A DNA stretch of 64,000 nt from Diplosphaera chodatii (Eukaryota > Chlorophyta > Trebouxiophyceae > Prasiolales > Stichococcaceae). Positions 1 to 11,500 of this stretch are shown here, one piece after another (within the stretch, counting starts at the first letter, position 1; each line of letters starts with the position of its first letter). The notes beneath the pieces are model-generated. The model ran no database searches. It was given only the letters and a program-made list of their open reading frames with translations, and had not been told where the DNA came from. Made by a program: the position numbers and the translations under genes. The stretch covers positions 2,294,001 through 2,358,000 of the forward strand of contig JAALGY010000008.1 of the NCBI GenBank assembly GCA_032358165.1, read 5' to 3'.

Positions 1-123
1 GGCAGGTGCACCCGGCTGCTGGCGGCAGCGTCAAGCGCCTCCGGTTCGGGGCAGTTCGCTGCCGGCAACAGCCGGCCGCAGCCGCGAGCACTTTGTGGCA
101 GGGTGAGAAAATTGCGGACGCAC

Positions 124-2578
124 CAGGCGGTCCAGTCGCTGCAGGGCGGGGCTGTCGGGGCTGCCGGCCAGCTCCAGCAGGCAGGCGGCGGCCGCGTTGA
201 TGTACTCCCGGTACAGCTCCCGGAACTGCTGCAGCGGCATGTTCACCACCTGCAGGCAATGCATGTGTTGCGACCATCCAGACCCAAAAGGGTACAAATT
301 GATCCAACCTTTCTTCAAAATGCATACTGCATGTTGCACGAACAAGGCAAACGTGTAGTCTGATCACCTGAGCACCAGCACAAGCTGCAGTGTGTGCAGC
401 TCTGTGATGTACAGCCCGGTTACTGAAGCATGCTCAAATCTAGTGGAAACTCCTGGGGTTGGCACGCAAGAAGACGGCCCAGGCGCTCACCTGCTTACGG
501 GTGAGGAACAGGGGCCGGTCGGGCTTCACGGTGAACACGAAGGGGCCCTGCAGCTGCAGCTTGTCCTCCATGACATCCTGCGGACATGGAGTAAAGGGAT
601 GAGGGTTGGACGCCACCATCGGAGGACTGCCGTTTCACTTGCACTATTGCTGTGCTCTGCGTGCCGGCGGGGCACAACCGCCGAGGCGCGCGTCAACCTA
701 GTCGCATGAGGCGCAGCGTGCTGCTGTCGGTGGTGCGCCCTGTTTTGTGCTGTGTGCTTGATTTTAAGCTACTAGCGAGACCAGGTTTCCGACGCCGGTC
801 GGCGGCCGTGGCCGCACCACGAGGCGGTCGTCCTGCCACCACAGGTGCGCCCGCACCGCCGCGGCGGCGTCCGCCGCCTCCGCGCGCTGCCGCTGCTGGT
901 GCATCGACGCGATGCGCTCCAGCAGCTGGTTCCGCTGGTACAGCTGGTCCTGCGGCGGCCAGGTCAGTGCGGGCTGAGCGCATGCTGGTGGGCCGCTCTG
1001 GCAGCAGCGGGCGCCCGCCCCACTGCTCAGGCGGTGATGTTGACACGCAGCGTGCAGCCAGGCCTGCCCTGCAGCAAGGGCTGTGCACCGCATGTCTATA
1101 CAAGGAGAGGTCGCACCTTGTCCAGTTGCAGCTGCGCCAGCTGCTGCTGCATCTGCTCCAGCCGCTCGTCCACCTCTTGCAGTTGCTCCTGCGATGCCGG
1201 CACACTGGTGGTCAGCTGTACGATCCAATACATGGCACCCGCTCCGTAATCTTACACTCTTGTGTTGAGCCCTATGCCAACTTTGCTTCTCATGCCAACA
1301 TGAATAGCCTGTCAGTCACGACGTGTGCTGCTGTGATGCAGAATGGTAACTGTTGCCACCTCCCAAACAAGTTGGTGGCTGAGGCATGCACTACTACCCT
1401 TCAATACTCCCTGGCACATGTGAATGACATCATATCGAGCCCAGCCGCCGAAGTGTTCACACGCACAGCTGAATATGAGCAGTATAACGTGGAGGACCAG
1501 TGTGCTGACCTTTTTGCGTGACCGGTAGCGGCGCTGCGCCGCCCGGTTCTTCTCCCGTGCGGTGGCCGCCGCCTGCCGCGCCGCCTGCAGCTTGGCGCTG
1601 CCGTGTCGCTGCGGGAGGGAGTGACTCTGCGCGGCGGTGGTGGTGCACCCATCAAAGCACACCCAAAGCCAAGGGAGATGAACTTGGTTGCGGATGGGGT
1701 GTATGCTCGGGAAATGGCGGTCTGGCAGGGCTCAATTGCTCCAACACACAAGTGCGGCCTTGCCTGCACAGCTGCCATGCACATGCACGGCCAGTGCTGG
1801 TTGCTCAGGCTGCGTGCTCATGCCTGGGTGGTGCATCTCTCCTGCATGGGGCCCACACCTTGTGGGGCGTCTCGATGTCGTCGCCGCTGTTGCTGTGCAG
1901 CGCCGTCCGCAGCGAGGTGTCGCCGCTGCTGGTGTGGCGCAGGTCGCCGCTGGACGTGGCTCCCGGCTGCGCGACCTCCGGGCTCGAGGCGTCGCGCTGC
2001 CGGGGGATGCCGTTCGCGAACGGCGTGTCTGACGGCAGCCCGCCGTTCAGCAGCGACTGGAAGCTGCCGCTGGCCTGCGCGGCCGCCTGCTGCAGGCCCG
2101 CCAGCATGGCCGGCGGCGTGATGTTCACCGCTGGCGCCGTGGCCAATGCAGCGCCTGGCAGCGGGATCGGCAGCAGAGGTCGACCGCCCTGCACATCCTG
2201 CTGCAGCTGAGACTGGGGATCTGCGCCCAGCTGCGCCAGTGCGATCTCCGTGTCCTGCAGCAGGCACAGCGTAACATGGATTCACCAGCAATATCGGAGT
2301 TGACTGCCATCTTGCCTCCCGCTGGTGCTGGCATGCGGAAACAGTGGCTCACATTCCCAGGCTGGCACGCAGCGCACCTGGCTGCGCTGGCTGTCGGTGG
2401 TGCCGCTGAAGGCCTGCGGCGACAGGTCCAGGGCTGAGTCCTCCATGACAGTCTCGAGAATGGGCTCGTCCAGCAGCGCCTCCCAGTCGAGTGCGCCATC
2501 CAGAAAGGACCAGTCGTCCGCCGGCAGCGGCGCCGCCTGCTGCTGCTTCAGGTCGTCCGGAGCTGCCAGCGTCTCCAT
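124..2578 (-). CDS. bZIP transcription factor A (3' end lost at window edge)
   Basis: Sequence-specific nuclear DNA-binding protein. Exons in transcript order: 2578-2378, 2254-1859, 1626-1510, 1188-1117, 949-818, 577-491, 249-124, all phase 0, giving 377 codons before the gene leaves the window. The basic region is in exon 3: EKNRAAQRRYRSRKK with the N-x7-R signature at about residues 226-234; a leucine-zipper exon of exactly 72 nt follows. Residues 1-67 are acidic. After the zipper come a WWQDD motif (exon 5), an exon of exactly 87 nt holding FVFTV, and an amphipathic segment with YREYINAAAACLLEL. The 72- and 87-nt exons match the two neighbouring bZIP genes, so the three are paralogues. By comparison with them, about 150-200 residues are missing at the C-terminus; bases 1-123 may hold part of another exon but no phase-consistent one could be fixed. 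The start is the ATG opening the acidic domain. Targets are unknown. Confidence 0.85.
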
Positions 2579-3061
2579 GTTGAGAGCTCAAGGGCAGGTG
2601 CTCGCCGCTGGCCAGGTCAGCAATGGACCGGATGTGTCGGGCCTGAACCAGCAGCAATGTGGGCCTGATCCTGCGGTGGCAGCCCTTTTGCTGATGAGAT
2701 ATTCTACACACTGGCGACGGTCGTCAGTTGCAAGCTTGGGCTTGCTCACGTCGTAGTGCTTTTCAAAGCCTTTTCGGAGTTTACAGCACGGTTATCAGAA
2801 GAAACCCTTGACCGCTGCTACCGCTGGCCGGCTTGGCTGGAAGCGAGCGGCAGCGTTGCAGCGAGACGATGCAGCAGCTGCAAATCAGCTCACATGTTCA
2901 GCTGGCTGCGTGCCGCTGTGCATCTGCATGTGTCTGACGGGCACCCGGTGGCGCGAAACCCTACAGCCCACGTGAGGGCAGCTGCCCGCTCTTGCAATCT
3001 ACGAGGGGCGCTCTGGCTTGTATCATCTCGTATCTGCGTGTATATAGGACACCTAGCGACC
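2579..3061. promoter_or_regulatory. Divergent promoter between bZIP A and bZIP B
   Basis: These 483 bases separate the start codons of two head-to-head bZIP genes, so both upstream regions must lie here. It contains a palindromic CACGTG at 2969-2974 and a TATATAGG at 3041-3048. The TATA-like element is only 14 bases before the plus-strand ATG, too close for a standard TATA box serving that start. No convincing coding exon was found. Confidence 0.6.
2969..2974. promoter_or_regulatory. G-box CACGTG in the bZIP divergent promoter
   Basis: Perfect CACGTG palindrome 93 bases before the bZIP B start codon and 391 bases from the bZIP A start. G-boxes are classic bZIP and bHLH sites in the green lineage. 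Binding by one of the neighbouring factors is inference. Confidence 0.4.
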
Positions 3062-6000
3062 ATGGCTGAGGCAGCGCCGCACGGCGCCGACGCGCAGGGC
3101 AACTGGCTGGACTCCCTGGCCGCGGAGTTTTTGGATGCGCAGGGCAGCTTTGAGTTCCTGCCGGAGGGCGCGGACCCGTTTGCGGCTGATCCGCTGCTGC
3201 TGCCGCCGCTGACGTTCCCCACCAGCAGCGATGAGAGCACGCCGGGGCAGAGGGCGTCACCGGGCGACCACGCCCTGCCGTCGGAGCAGCTGATGCAGCG
3301 GCAGTTTGTGGACGAGCTGGGGCTGCCGCCCTTCTCCGCCGCCCCGCTGGCCCAGGACGGCCCCAGCACGCAGGGCATGCCACCCGGGTACCTCCCGCTG
3401 CCCGACCAGCCGCCGCAGGGGCCACCGGATCTGCGGCAGCCCAGCAGCGGCTCCGCCACCAGCGGCGAGCGGTGGGGCGGCTACGACGCCAGCGGCAGCA
3501 GCGGCACCCGCCGCTCCGGCAGCGGCAGCGGCCACGGCCCCGCTGCGGTGGGCATGCTGCCTGTCATGCACCGCTGCTGAAGGACATCGGGAATCCTCGT
3601 TCCAATCATCTGCTCCTGCAAGCGTCACGCATGCTGGCACCAGTGGTGACACATCTGCCACGCATCTGGCCTCCGCTGCATGCCATGACTGAGCAAAGTC
3701 AAATGCAGACGCTGCTGCATATGTGCAGGGCCCGCCGGCGTCGCAGGGCAGCGACGACCTGGACAAGGCGAGCAACACGGTGCAAAAGTTCAAGGAGAAC
3801 CGCGCGGCGCAGCGCCGGTACCGCGAGCGCCAGAAGGTGCGCTTCCCGTCCGCTTCCCGCTTCCCGCGCCTGCGCTGCCGCATGATTCACCGCCAGCTCA
3901 TGCCCTTCTCTCGACGGGCTGCCCCACGTAGCTGCCGCGGCGCGGCTGACACACCATGGATCACGCTGCGTGCCACGGCTGCGCCGCCGCCATCTGTCGC
4001 CTGAAAGTGCCCGCCTGTGACATGCACCCCGCCAGCTGGCGTGCCTAGGTCCTCTGGGCATGCGCACCCGCTGGTGCCGATCCCGTGACTCGGCTGTGGG
4101 ACGTTTCTGCTCGCAGGAGAAGCTGATGGCGTCCGAGGAGAAGGTGGCCGAGCTGCAGCAGCAGCTGCAGAAGATGCGCCTTGAGCAGGTGCCCGCCAGT
4201 TGCGATGCTCCGCACACCGCCGCCAAAAAGCTGCTTCTCTGCACAAGTGTACTGATGTGCACTTCGTCCAGCGGAGTCCAGCATGCTTCCACAGGCGATC
4301 ATGCATGCTGTGTTGCACCACTGGCCCAGCTCAGGCAGCTCTTGAGGCAGAGTTCACCTGTGAAACGGGATTCACACATAACATCTGGGACTTTGCACTG
4401 GACCGCAGGAGACGCTGGCGCAGCGGAACGCGCTGCTGGAGCGGCTGCTGGCGATGCAGCAGCAGGCCGCGGCGCAGGTGCCCACGCCCACCGGCACCCG
4501 CGCCGCGGTCGAGGGCCAGCAGGACGCCTGGTGGCTGGACCGCCAGATGAAGGTGCGGCACATGGGCACCGCAAACGGGGCCGGGGAGGGGAGGGTTCGT
4601 GCTGCTGCTGTCGCCTCGGCCAGCTGCCGAGCTGTGTGTGGGAACTGTGGGAAGGGCATCACCACAACAAGGCCACCAGAGAGGACGCTCAAAGGAGATG
4701 CTGCTCCGTGCATAGCCATCAAGCCACAACTGGTTGGCGTCAAGCTTGCGGTGCAGGTTGGATGCAAGTGCAACAGTAGGGGTCCTTACTGTTTTGAGAC
4801 AGCTTGGTCACATCACACTGCTGCCAGCATTATGGCATCCTCAAGGCAGCTGTGATCGGGCAAGCAATGTCCGGCGGCCTGCTGAGCCGCGCTGTGCCGG
4901 GGCGCCCGCAGGTGTACATGGAGCAGGCGATGCAGCTGGGCGGGGAGCTGGTGTTCACGGTGCGGCGGGCGGCGCCCATCCGCCTCACCCAGGCCCAGGT
5001 GCGCCGCAGCCGGGCTGGCGCCTGCGTGCCGCTGTTGTTCGGCGTGCAGCAGTTGCGTTGTATGGCACTTGTGTTGGCACAGCTCAGAGCGGGAAGGAGG
5101 CGTACGAACAACCCTTTGCAGAGTTGCTGCCACTGGCACACAAGCATCTGCACATGGTTGACGCAACAACTTGACACATCGAACTGTGTGTAGTAGTGCG
5201 TTTGCACCAGTGGCGTGCGCTTGACTTGCTTGTTATCCCTAGGAACTTTTATTCCTAAGAAACCCCTCTTCTGGTGGCGTCCTGACGCCTGTGCTGCCGC
5301 CGCATCCCCAGGTGGCGAGCATGGGGCACGCGGAGTACGGCGAGCTGTGGCGCGAGTACATGAACGCCTTCGCGGAGTGCCTGCTGGAGATGCGCGGCGA
5401 TGAGGGCTCGGCTGCTGGGCAGCGACTGGTGAGTCATGTCTTCAGGTTGAACAACCTCGAACTGCCCCCTGCAAAGCGGTCCCTGTCCCCGGGCTTCAGC
5501 ACTGGAGACTCGGCTGGCACCAACGCAGCCAGCTGAAGCGCGCCGTCCTGTCGTGGTTCTGTGCCCCTCACCGCTCACCGCCCGCCCACTCGCAGACGCG
5601 GCTGGTGTTCGAGGCGGGGCAGCTGAAGGGCGCGATCCTGATGTCCTTCCCCGACCGCATCCACGCGCTGCAGAAGAGCACCTACGGCACCTCCTCCGGC
5701 GCGGAGCGCCCCCTGGACGACGCCGCCTGGGCGCAGGTGCTGCCCAGTTTCCTAAACCCTAGAACGGGTGGCTTGTGCTTGCTGGCCACCGCCCATCATC
5801 ATACTAAGACGCACTGCAGGGCTTGACGGAGTTGGCTACCCAGGGCATCTGCATGAGCTGGACGGGTGCAGGGGATGTTGCGTGCTCCGCTTGCGCTCAG
5901 CTGCGGCACTTATTCGTCATCAGGCTGTCGTGAAACCATTCACCTCCACCACACGTTCAAAAACAACCGGGCAAGAGTGCAATGGTGGGCTGCACAGATG

Positions 6001-7649
6001 GCGGAGACGGCGCGGCTGAGCGACCTGCAGCGGGAGACGATCATCCGGCTGCGGGACCTGTACCTGCGCAACGTGGGCATCCTGGCGCGCCGCCGCAAGC
6101 AGCTCACCGCCGCGCTGCAGGTGGCGCCAGCCCGAGAGCTTGATGTACTTCAGCCCACTGATTGGGCACATGCTAGGAGCTAGGTCGTGCTCTCAAGGTT
6201 GTCTGTTTTGCTGGGCATGGGCAGATATCTGTGGTGTTGTCACGGTGAGCAGCGCTGAAACTACAGGACATTTGCCTGCCCGACAAGGCATTCGCCGGTT
6301 ATACTGGTTCGTTACAGCTCTGATGCGCTCCTGTGTGCTCTGCAGAATGCGCTGCCGATGAGCAGCGCATGTGGAGACGGCGGCGTCACCGACAACAAGT
6401 ACAGGTGCAGGCACCTCTGCATATACCTAAGTGTTTGCTGCTATGGCCACCTCATCACCAACCCATTCCTCCTCATACTTTGTTCAGAGCTCGCTGCTGC
6501 CACTGCATCATTGTGCCACCTCACGCTGCCAATGCAACTGCAGTCACACGCTGGGCACGATGGACGAGCTGCGGGATACTTTGCGGGACGAGCACAGCTG
6601 CCTCATGCAGGTTCGCTCCTGCCGCTCATGATTTCCGAGCAGGGGTTGTCCCGTGATGCTGACGGTGACTCGTTTGCTTGCCAGACTGTCTGCAGCCAGC
6701 AGCTGCACATTGCGGCGCGCTGCCGCAGCCTGCCGCCATGGCCTGCAAGCCGCTGCCAGGCTGCTGATGCCCCGCGCTGTGTGACTCCGCAGTTCGTGCT
6801 GACGATCTGGCGGCGGGTGCTGCGGCCGCACCAGGCGGCGCACCTCAACATCACCGCCTTCCCCGCCAACGCGGACGTGCTGCGCATCGCCGAGGTGCTG
6901 GCGCGCGCCGCCGGGCAGCCCTACTCCTGCGCCGTCATGCAGCAGGGTGCGCCTGCAGAGGGGGCCCCGGACGCTGCTCTCCCCCTGGCTGCGGCAGGGC
7001 TCATGCTGTAGACCTGGGTCTGGACCGCCGCCCGCTCAGCGAACAGGATGTCCCTGCCTGGAGTGTGGAGCAGGCAGTCTGCAGACCATGGGTTCACACC
7101 TGCTCACTACTGCCGAAAACAGATAGTAGTCCTGAGAGCCCTGATTTCTGCCTGTCAAGTATATCACCCGCTGTTTGCCAGCGCCTGCCGAGTCTGCTGG
7201 CACAACCGACATGTACGTCATGTGCGAGTACTGAGCCTGCCGATCAGTGGCGGTGATGCCAGGCAGCCATCACCATGCCTGCGCACGCAGTCTCTTGGTT
7301 CAGCAAGCAATGACAATGGCTGAATGGATCACCGTCGTGGGCTGCAGGCGCCAATGATGCCAGCGCGCAGCTGGTGCCGGTGGACGCGGCGCTGCCGGAG
7401 TCGATGCGCCGGTGGACGGCGCCCCCGGTGGACCTGGCGGCCCTGTACCCGGGGCAGGGTTTAGCGGCAACGGCGCCCCAGGGGGGCCTGCTGCGCGACT
7501 CGGCCGGCAGCAACGGGCTGCTGTCCGCCGGCAGCGGGGGCGCCGCCGCGGCGCATGGCCCCGCCCCTGCGGACGCGGGCCCGGGGTTCTCCGAGCCGGA
7601 CACGCCGCCGGCGGCCCCCCCTGCAGCGCTGCCGCTCTCGCAGGCGTGA
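3062..7649 (+). CDS. bZIP transcription factor B
   Basis: Second paralogue, 619 aa. Exons 3062-3547, 3729-3836, 4117-4188, 4409-4552, 4912-4998, 5312-5428, 5596-5736, 5998-6120, 6346-6404, 6544-6610, 6793-6946, 7348-7649; phases join without a stop. Residues 1-162 are acidic, then Ser/Gly/Pro-rich. Basic region KENRAAQRRYRERQK with N186-x7-R194, then the 72-nt zipper exon (199-222). The region after it carries WWLDRQMK (263-270), VFTV (284-287, again an 87-nt exon) and WREYMNAFAECLLEM (about 312-326), followed by helical segments and a Pro/Ala-rich tail. I do not recognise this C-terminal region. It occupies the place where land-plant TGA factors carry a DOG1 domain, but I see no clear DOG1 similarity. 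Bases 5737-5997 sit where bZIP C has a 63-nt exon; no clean in-frame counterpart was found, so one small exon may be missing. Start: ATG of the acidic domain. Confidence 0.85.
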
Positions 7650-8560
7650 CACGGGGCGGGCTCAACCCTGGCGCGGCTGCATCATGAACGCAATGTGCAC
7701 GTTGCCGTGAAGGCTGGCAGAGCAGCCGGTGGTGGAACTGGGGGAACAGGGGATAGTGCAGGTGTTGGGTCTGTCGTTGCGAGAGTACAGACACCACCTG
7801 CCGATGTGGCCATGCCGGATGCGCTGGATGGTCAGCACTTGACTCACTGGAAGCCGAACTCGTCCTGCATGCATGTCTTTGAGCCAACCTTGTTTCAGCG
7901 ACTCTGCCCTCCCAGCACTTGATCGCTTTATGGCACTTCGTTTTCGGATGCGCTGAGCGTTTTGTGGCCCTGTGGGGGCGGTCATGCATGTGTGCGTGCC
8001 GACACCGTTCAGCATGGGCATTTCCCCAGTTCCAACAGCTCTTAAACCCGGCTCTTCGTTGCTGTAAATTTGGAATGGCCTGTCACGTAGGCTGACCTGC
8101 CTGTCGCTCGACTGGCTCGCCTTTACAGTAATGCGCCGTCGTAGCTTACCTGATTCCCAGTATCATAAGGTGCTCCGACTGGCGCATGACTAAAACCCTG
8201 CGTCTCGAGACGTGCTTCCTGTGAAGCGGGCCAGCCCTCGTGCATACACGCACTCCCGCTGACGTCGCACGTAGCGGACGCAGCCGGCACCGTTTCGAGT
8301 ATCAGGCTCGACACAACAGCTGACCGGCCTTGCAGACGAGAACCAGTGCTCTGAGCGCAAAACCTTGCCAAGATACCTCTTCGAAAGATCAGACCTCATT
8401 ACTCATTGCGCAGGCGGTCTGATTGGCATCAGGCGGCATCAGCAGCTCTGAAACGGCCTTAGAGGCGTCACAGCGCAGCGCCAACACGCAGCAGTGTGCT
8501 ACTTCCGTGTACAACGCCCGATCAACGCACAGCCTGGACCTACGGCACAAACCTATAGGC
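7650..8560. other. Spacer: bZIP B 3' flank and bZIP C 5' flank
   Basis: No coding exon supported. A TGTAA, the usual polyadenylation signal of chlorophyte algae, lies at 8063-8067, about 415 bases after the bZIP B stop; it may end that transcript. A CRE/C-box-like TGACGTCG lies at 8260-8267, on the bZIP C side. An open reading frame covers 8423-8560 in frame with bZIP C, but it has no ATG before 8561. Confidence 0.5.
8260..8267. promoter_or_regulatory. CRE/C-box-like TGACGTCG upstream of bZIP C
   Basis: TGACGTCG has a GACGTC palindromic core and matches 7 of 8 bases of the CRE consensus TGACGTCA, a standard bZIP site. It lies about 295 bases before the bZIP C start. A role is inference from position and family. 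Confidence 0.3.
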
Positions 8561-11500
8561 ATGTCGGCAGCCCAGGCGCCGAAACCCTTCGACGTGATGA
8601 ATAAGGCGTTCAGTGCTCCCCTGGAGACAGCATACGCCACCATGCACGAGGTGCGGCGTGTCGGATCGCAGCGCACAGCTGGCGCAGGCATGCGTCCACG
8701 TGGGGTGACTCATCCTGGGTGTCAACCCGACCCCAAAACTGGCCCGAGGCCATATTCCAAAGCCCCAACATTCCTGCAGCCACATCTGCATGGTGCTCAT
8801 GTACCGCCCCTCACAGCATGGTGCCGGCCGCGTGCGCAGGTCGAAGATCCGGCGGCATATGCTGCCGCGGCGCGCACATCCAGTGGCAGCGGCAGCGGCA
8901 GCGGCAGCTGCTGGTGGTCCGACGCCGCCAACAACGAGCCGGCGGCCGCCATGGACGTGTGGAGCCTGCAGCCCGCCAGTCCCACCAGCTTCCTGCTGGC
9001 GGACGGGTACCCGCTGCCGCCAAATGCGTCGCCGACATTCCAGGCGGCCGCCGCCGCCGCCGCCAGCCTCGAAGACGACCCCGCCGCCGTCTTCCGTCGT
9101 GGCAGCAACGAGAGCAGCAGCCTCTCGCTGTCGCTGCCGCCGCAGCAGCAAGACGAGGTGCGCACCACCTCTGCATGCTGCTTTGCACAAGCTGCAGCAC
9201 CTCCACGACGGGAATCCACACCAAGAACAGGAACGCCACCATGCGCAGATGCGAGCAGAGCTGACCCGGTAGAGCTGGTCATTATTGCGATGCGATGTGT
9301 CGCAGGATGCGTACGTGCCGCAGCAGCAGCCGCAGCGCATCCGGCGGCAGAGGTCGGGCGGTGACGCCCGCACCATGAAGTCGCGGCGCGCCGAGAACAA
9401 CCGCCGCGCGCAGCAGCGGTGGCGCGACCGCCAGAAGGTGTGATGCAAAGCGGCTCGAAGCTGGTCAGGCGCATCAGAGACCATGCGATGCTGCGTGGTG
9501 GTCTGCAGCCCCGGTGCCGGATCCGCACCTGTGATGGCCCGAGACTTGTGGTGCCCCATGTTGCACATGGGCGTCCACTGGTATGCTGGGAGCAGTGACA
9601 GCGTCAACAGGTGTGGCACCTGGCAGCAGCCCCCTGCTACAATCATATAAGTAAGGCTGAAAGCACCTGTTCCCCGCTCTGCAGGAGCGCTCGCAGCAGG
9701 CTGCAGCAGAGATTGACCGGCTGCAGCGGCAGCTGCGCGAGGCCTCCCTTGCCCAGGTGCTTATTCTGCACCAGACGGCTCGCTGCGGAGCATGTCAGCA
9801 GCGTATGACTGCTGATTTTCAGAAACGTGTTTTCGTGTAATCCAACCCGCGTTGGTAGGGGCAGTTGTTGTCCGAGTCGAACATAACTGGCACGGCGTGG
9901 TGGGGCGCAGGAGGTGCTGACGGGGCGCAACGCCACCCTGGAGCGGCTGCTGTCGCTGCGGGCCGCCACCGCCGCGCAGTACGCCGTGGCGGATGCCGCG
10001 GCCGATGCGGCGCCCACAGAGCAGGTACACCAGAGACTCTACGCCGCGCGGTGTATGAACCAGATTCCCCTCCTGGTCATACCTTCCCGCACACCGCCTG
10101 AGTGTATCGTTGTCCAGTGCGCCCCGCTGAAAGTGGTAGCACACAGCAGCAGGTGTACGTCGGCGGCCCATGTTGACAATAGTCAAACCGCATGTGCCTC
10201 ACCCTCAGCACTCTTGGCAGCACGACGGGCCCTCTCTTGCAGCGGCCCTGAACGGGAATGCCAATCTGCGCTGCAGGAGCGGCAGCAGCAGCTGGTGGTG
10301 TTCCGAGGTCGCATGCCGGCGGAGCAGCAGGAGACCGCCTGGTGGCTGGACGCCGCCATGCAGGTGGCGTGTCCACCACCCCTGTAGCGACCTCTGTGTG
10401 TGGACTGCATGCAGCCTCAGTGGCCTCTCAGCAGCCGGCGATGCTGCTGCTGGGGTGGCAACGGCCTTGAATTGACGAAAGCCTGGCGATGTATGCTTCG
10501 CAGGCAAAGCTGGCGGCAGACGTGGGCCTGGCTGGCGAGATGGTGTTCACCGTGCGCAGCTCCGCGCCGCTGATCTTGACCCAGGCGCAGGTGCGAAGCC
10601 CCTGACCCTCCCTTGTCATGTCCGGCCTGCAAGTGTCAGTCACCCCTGACTGCTGCTGGGGCAGAGGCACTGGGGCTGCTTCAGGAGGGATCACAGGGTT
10701 CCCTTCAAAGTTGATAAATGCTTCCGTCTTCCCCAGGTGGCGGCCATGCCGCACCAGGAGTGGGGCGAGCTGTACCAGGAGTACCTCAACGCGATGGCCG
10801 GCTGCCTGGTGGCGCTGCAGGAGGGCGATGCCGACGGGTCGGCGGCAGCCCGCCTGGTGCGTCCCTGGTGTCACCCATCAACACCTGCACCCGTCGCCTG
10901 GCGTCAGAAGCATGGCTGCTGGCACGGGCCCATGCAGCTGCGCCTGCCGCAGCAGCACAGCAGCATCAGTGGCGACGTCGCCACGAGCAGGGCAACAGCA
11001 TTTCTGCGGCCCCCAAGAAGCGCTATCGAGGCTGCTGAGGCTGGCGCTGCTGCAGTCTGCTCCCACACAGGGGCCTCTGCACCCTGCACACCACCACCAT
11101 TTCGCGTCAACACTCCTTCCGCCCGTGTCAGATGTCAGTGGCACCATGTCTGAGCGTGGCTGCTCGTCCGCAGGAGCGGCTGGCAGACGAGGTCGCCAAG
11201 CTCAAGCTGGCGGTGCTGCTGCAGCACCCGAACCAGGAGGTGGCGCTGCGCCAGCGGGTGGCGGGCGCCGCCGCGCAGGTGCGCTTGTGTGTTGTTGTTC
11301 TGTGCACGCTCTGAAGGATCTGCCACAGGATCGTTAGGTTATGTCCATCCTAGACCTAGGAAACATGTCTGATTGCTTGCTGCATCAGCGGGTCAGCTGG
11401 GCAGCAGCAGCGTGCACCATGGCTGGCTATCCAACCAGGCGACAGGGCAGCAGCTGCAGTTATGGTTGACACACTGCCGCAGCAATCCAGGGCTGACGCT

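Noticed and set aside
1..123. Extra C-terminal exon of bZIP A at the left edge
   Set aside because: An AG followed by an open stretch exists on the minus strand, but neither phase nor homology to the paralogues could be matched.
8540..9646. 368-codon minus-strand frame
   Set aside because: Shadow of bZIP C exons 1-3 on the opposite strand; composition is Cys/Arg-rich as expected for a shadow.
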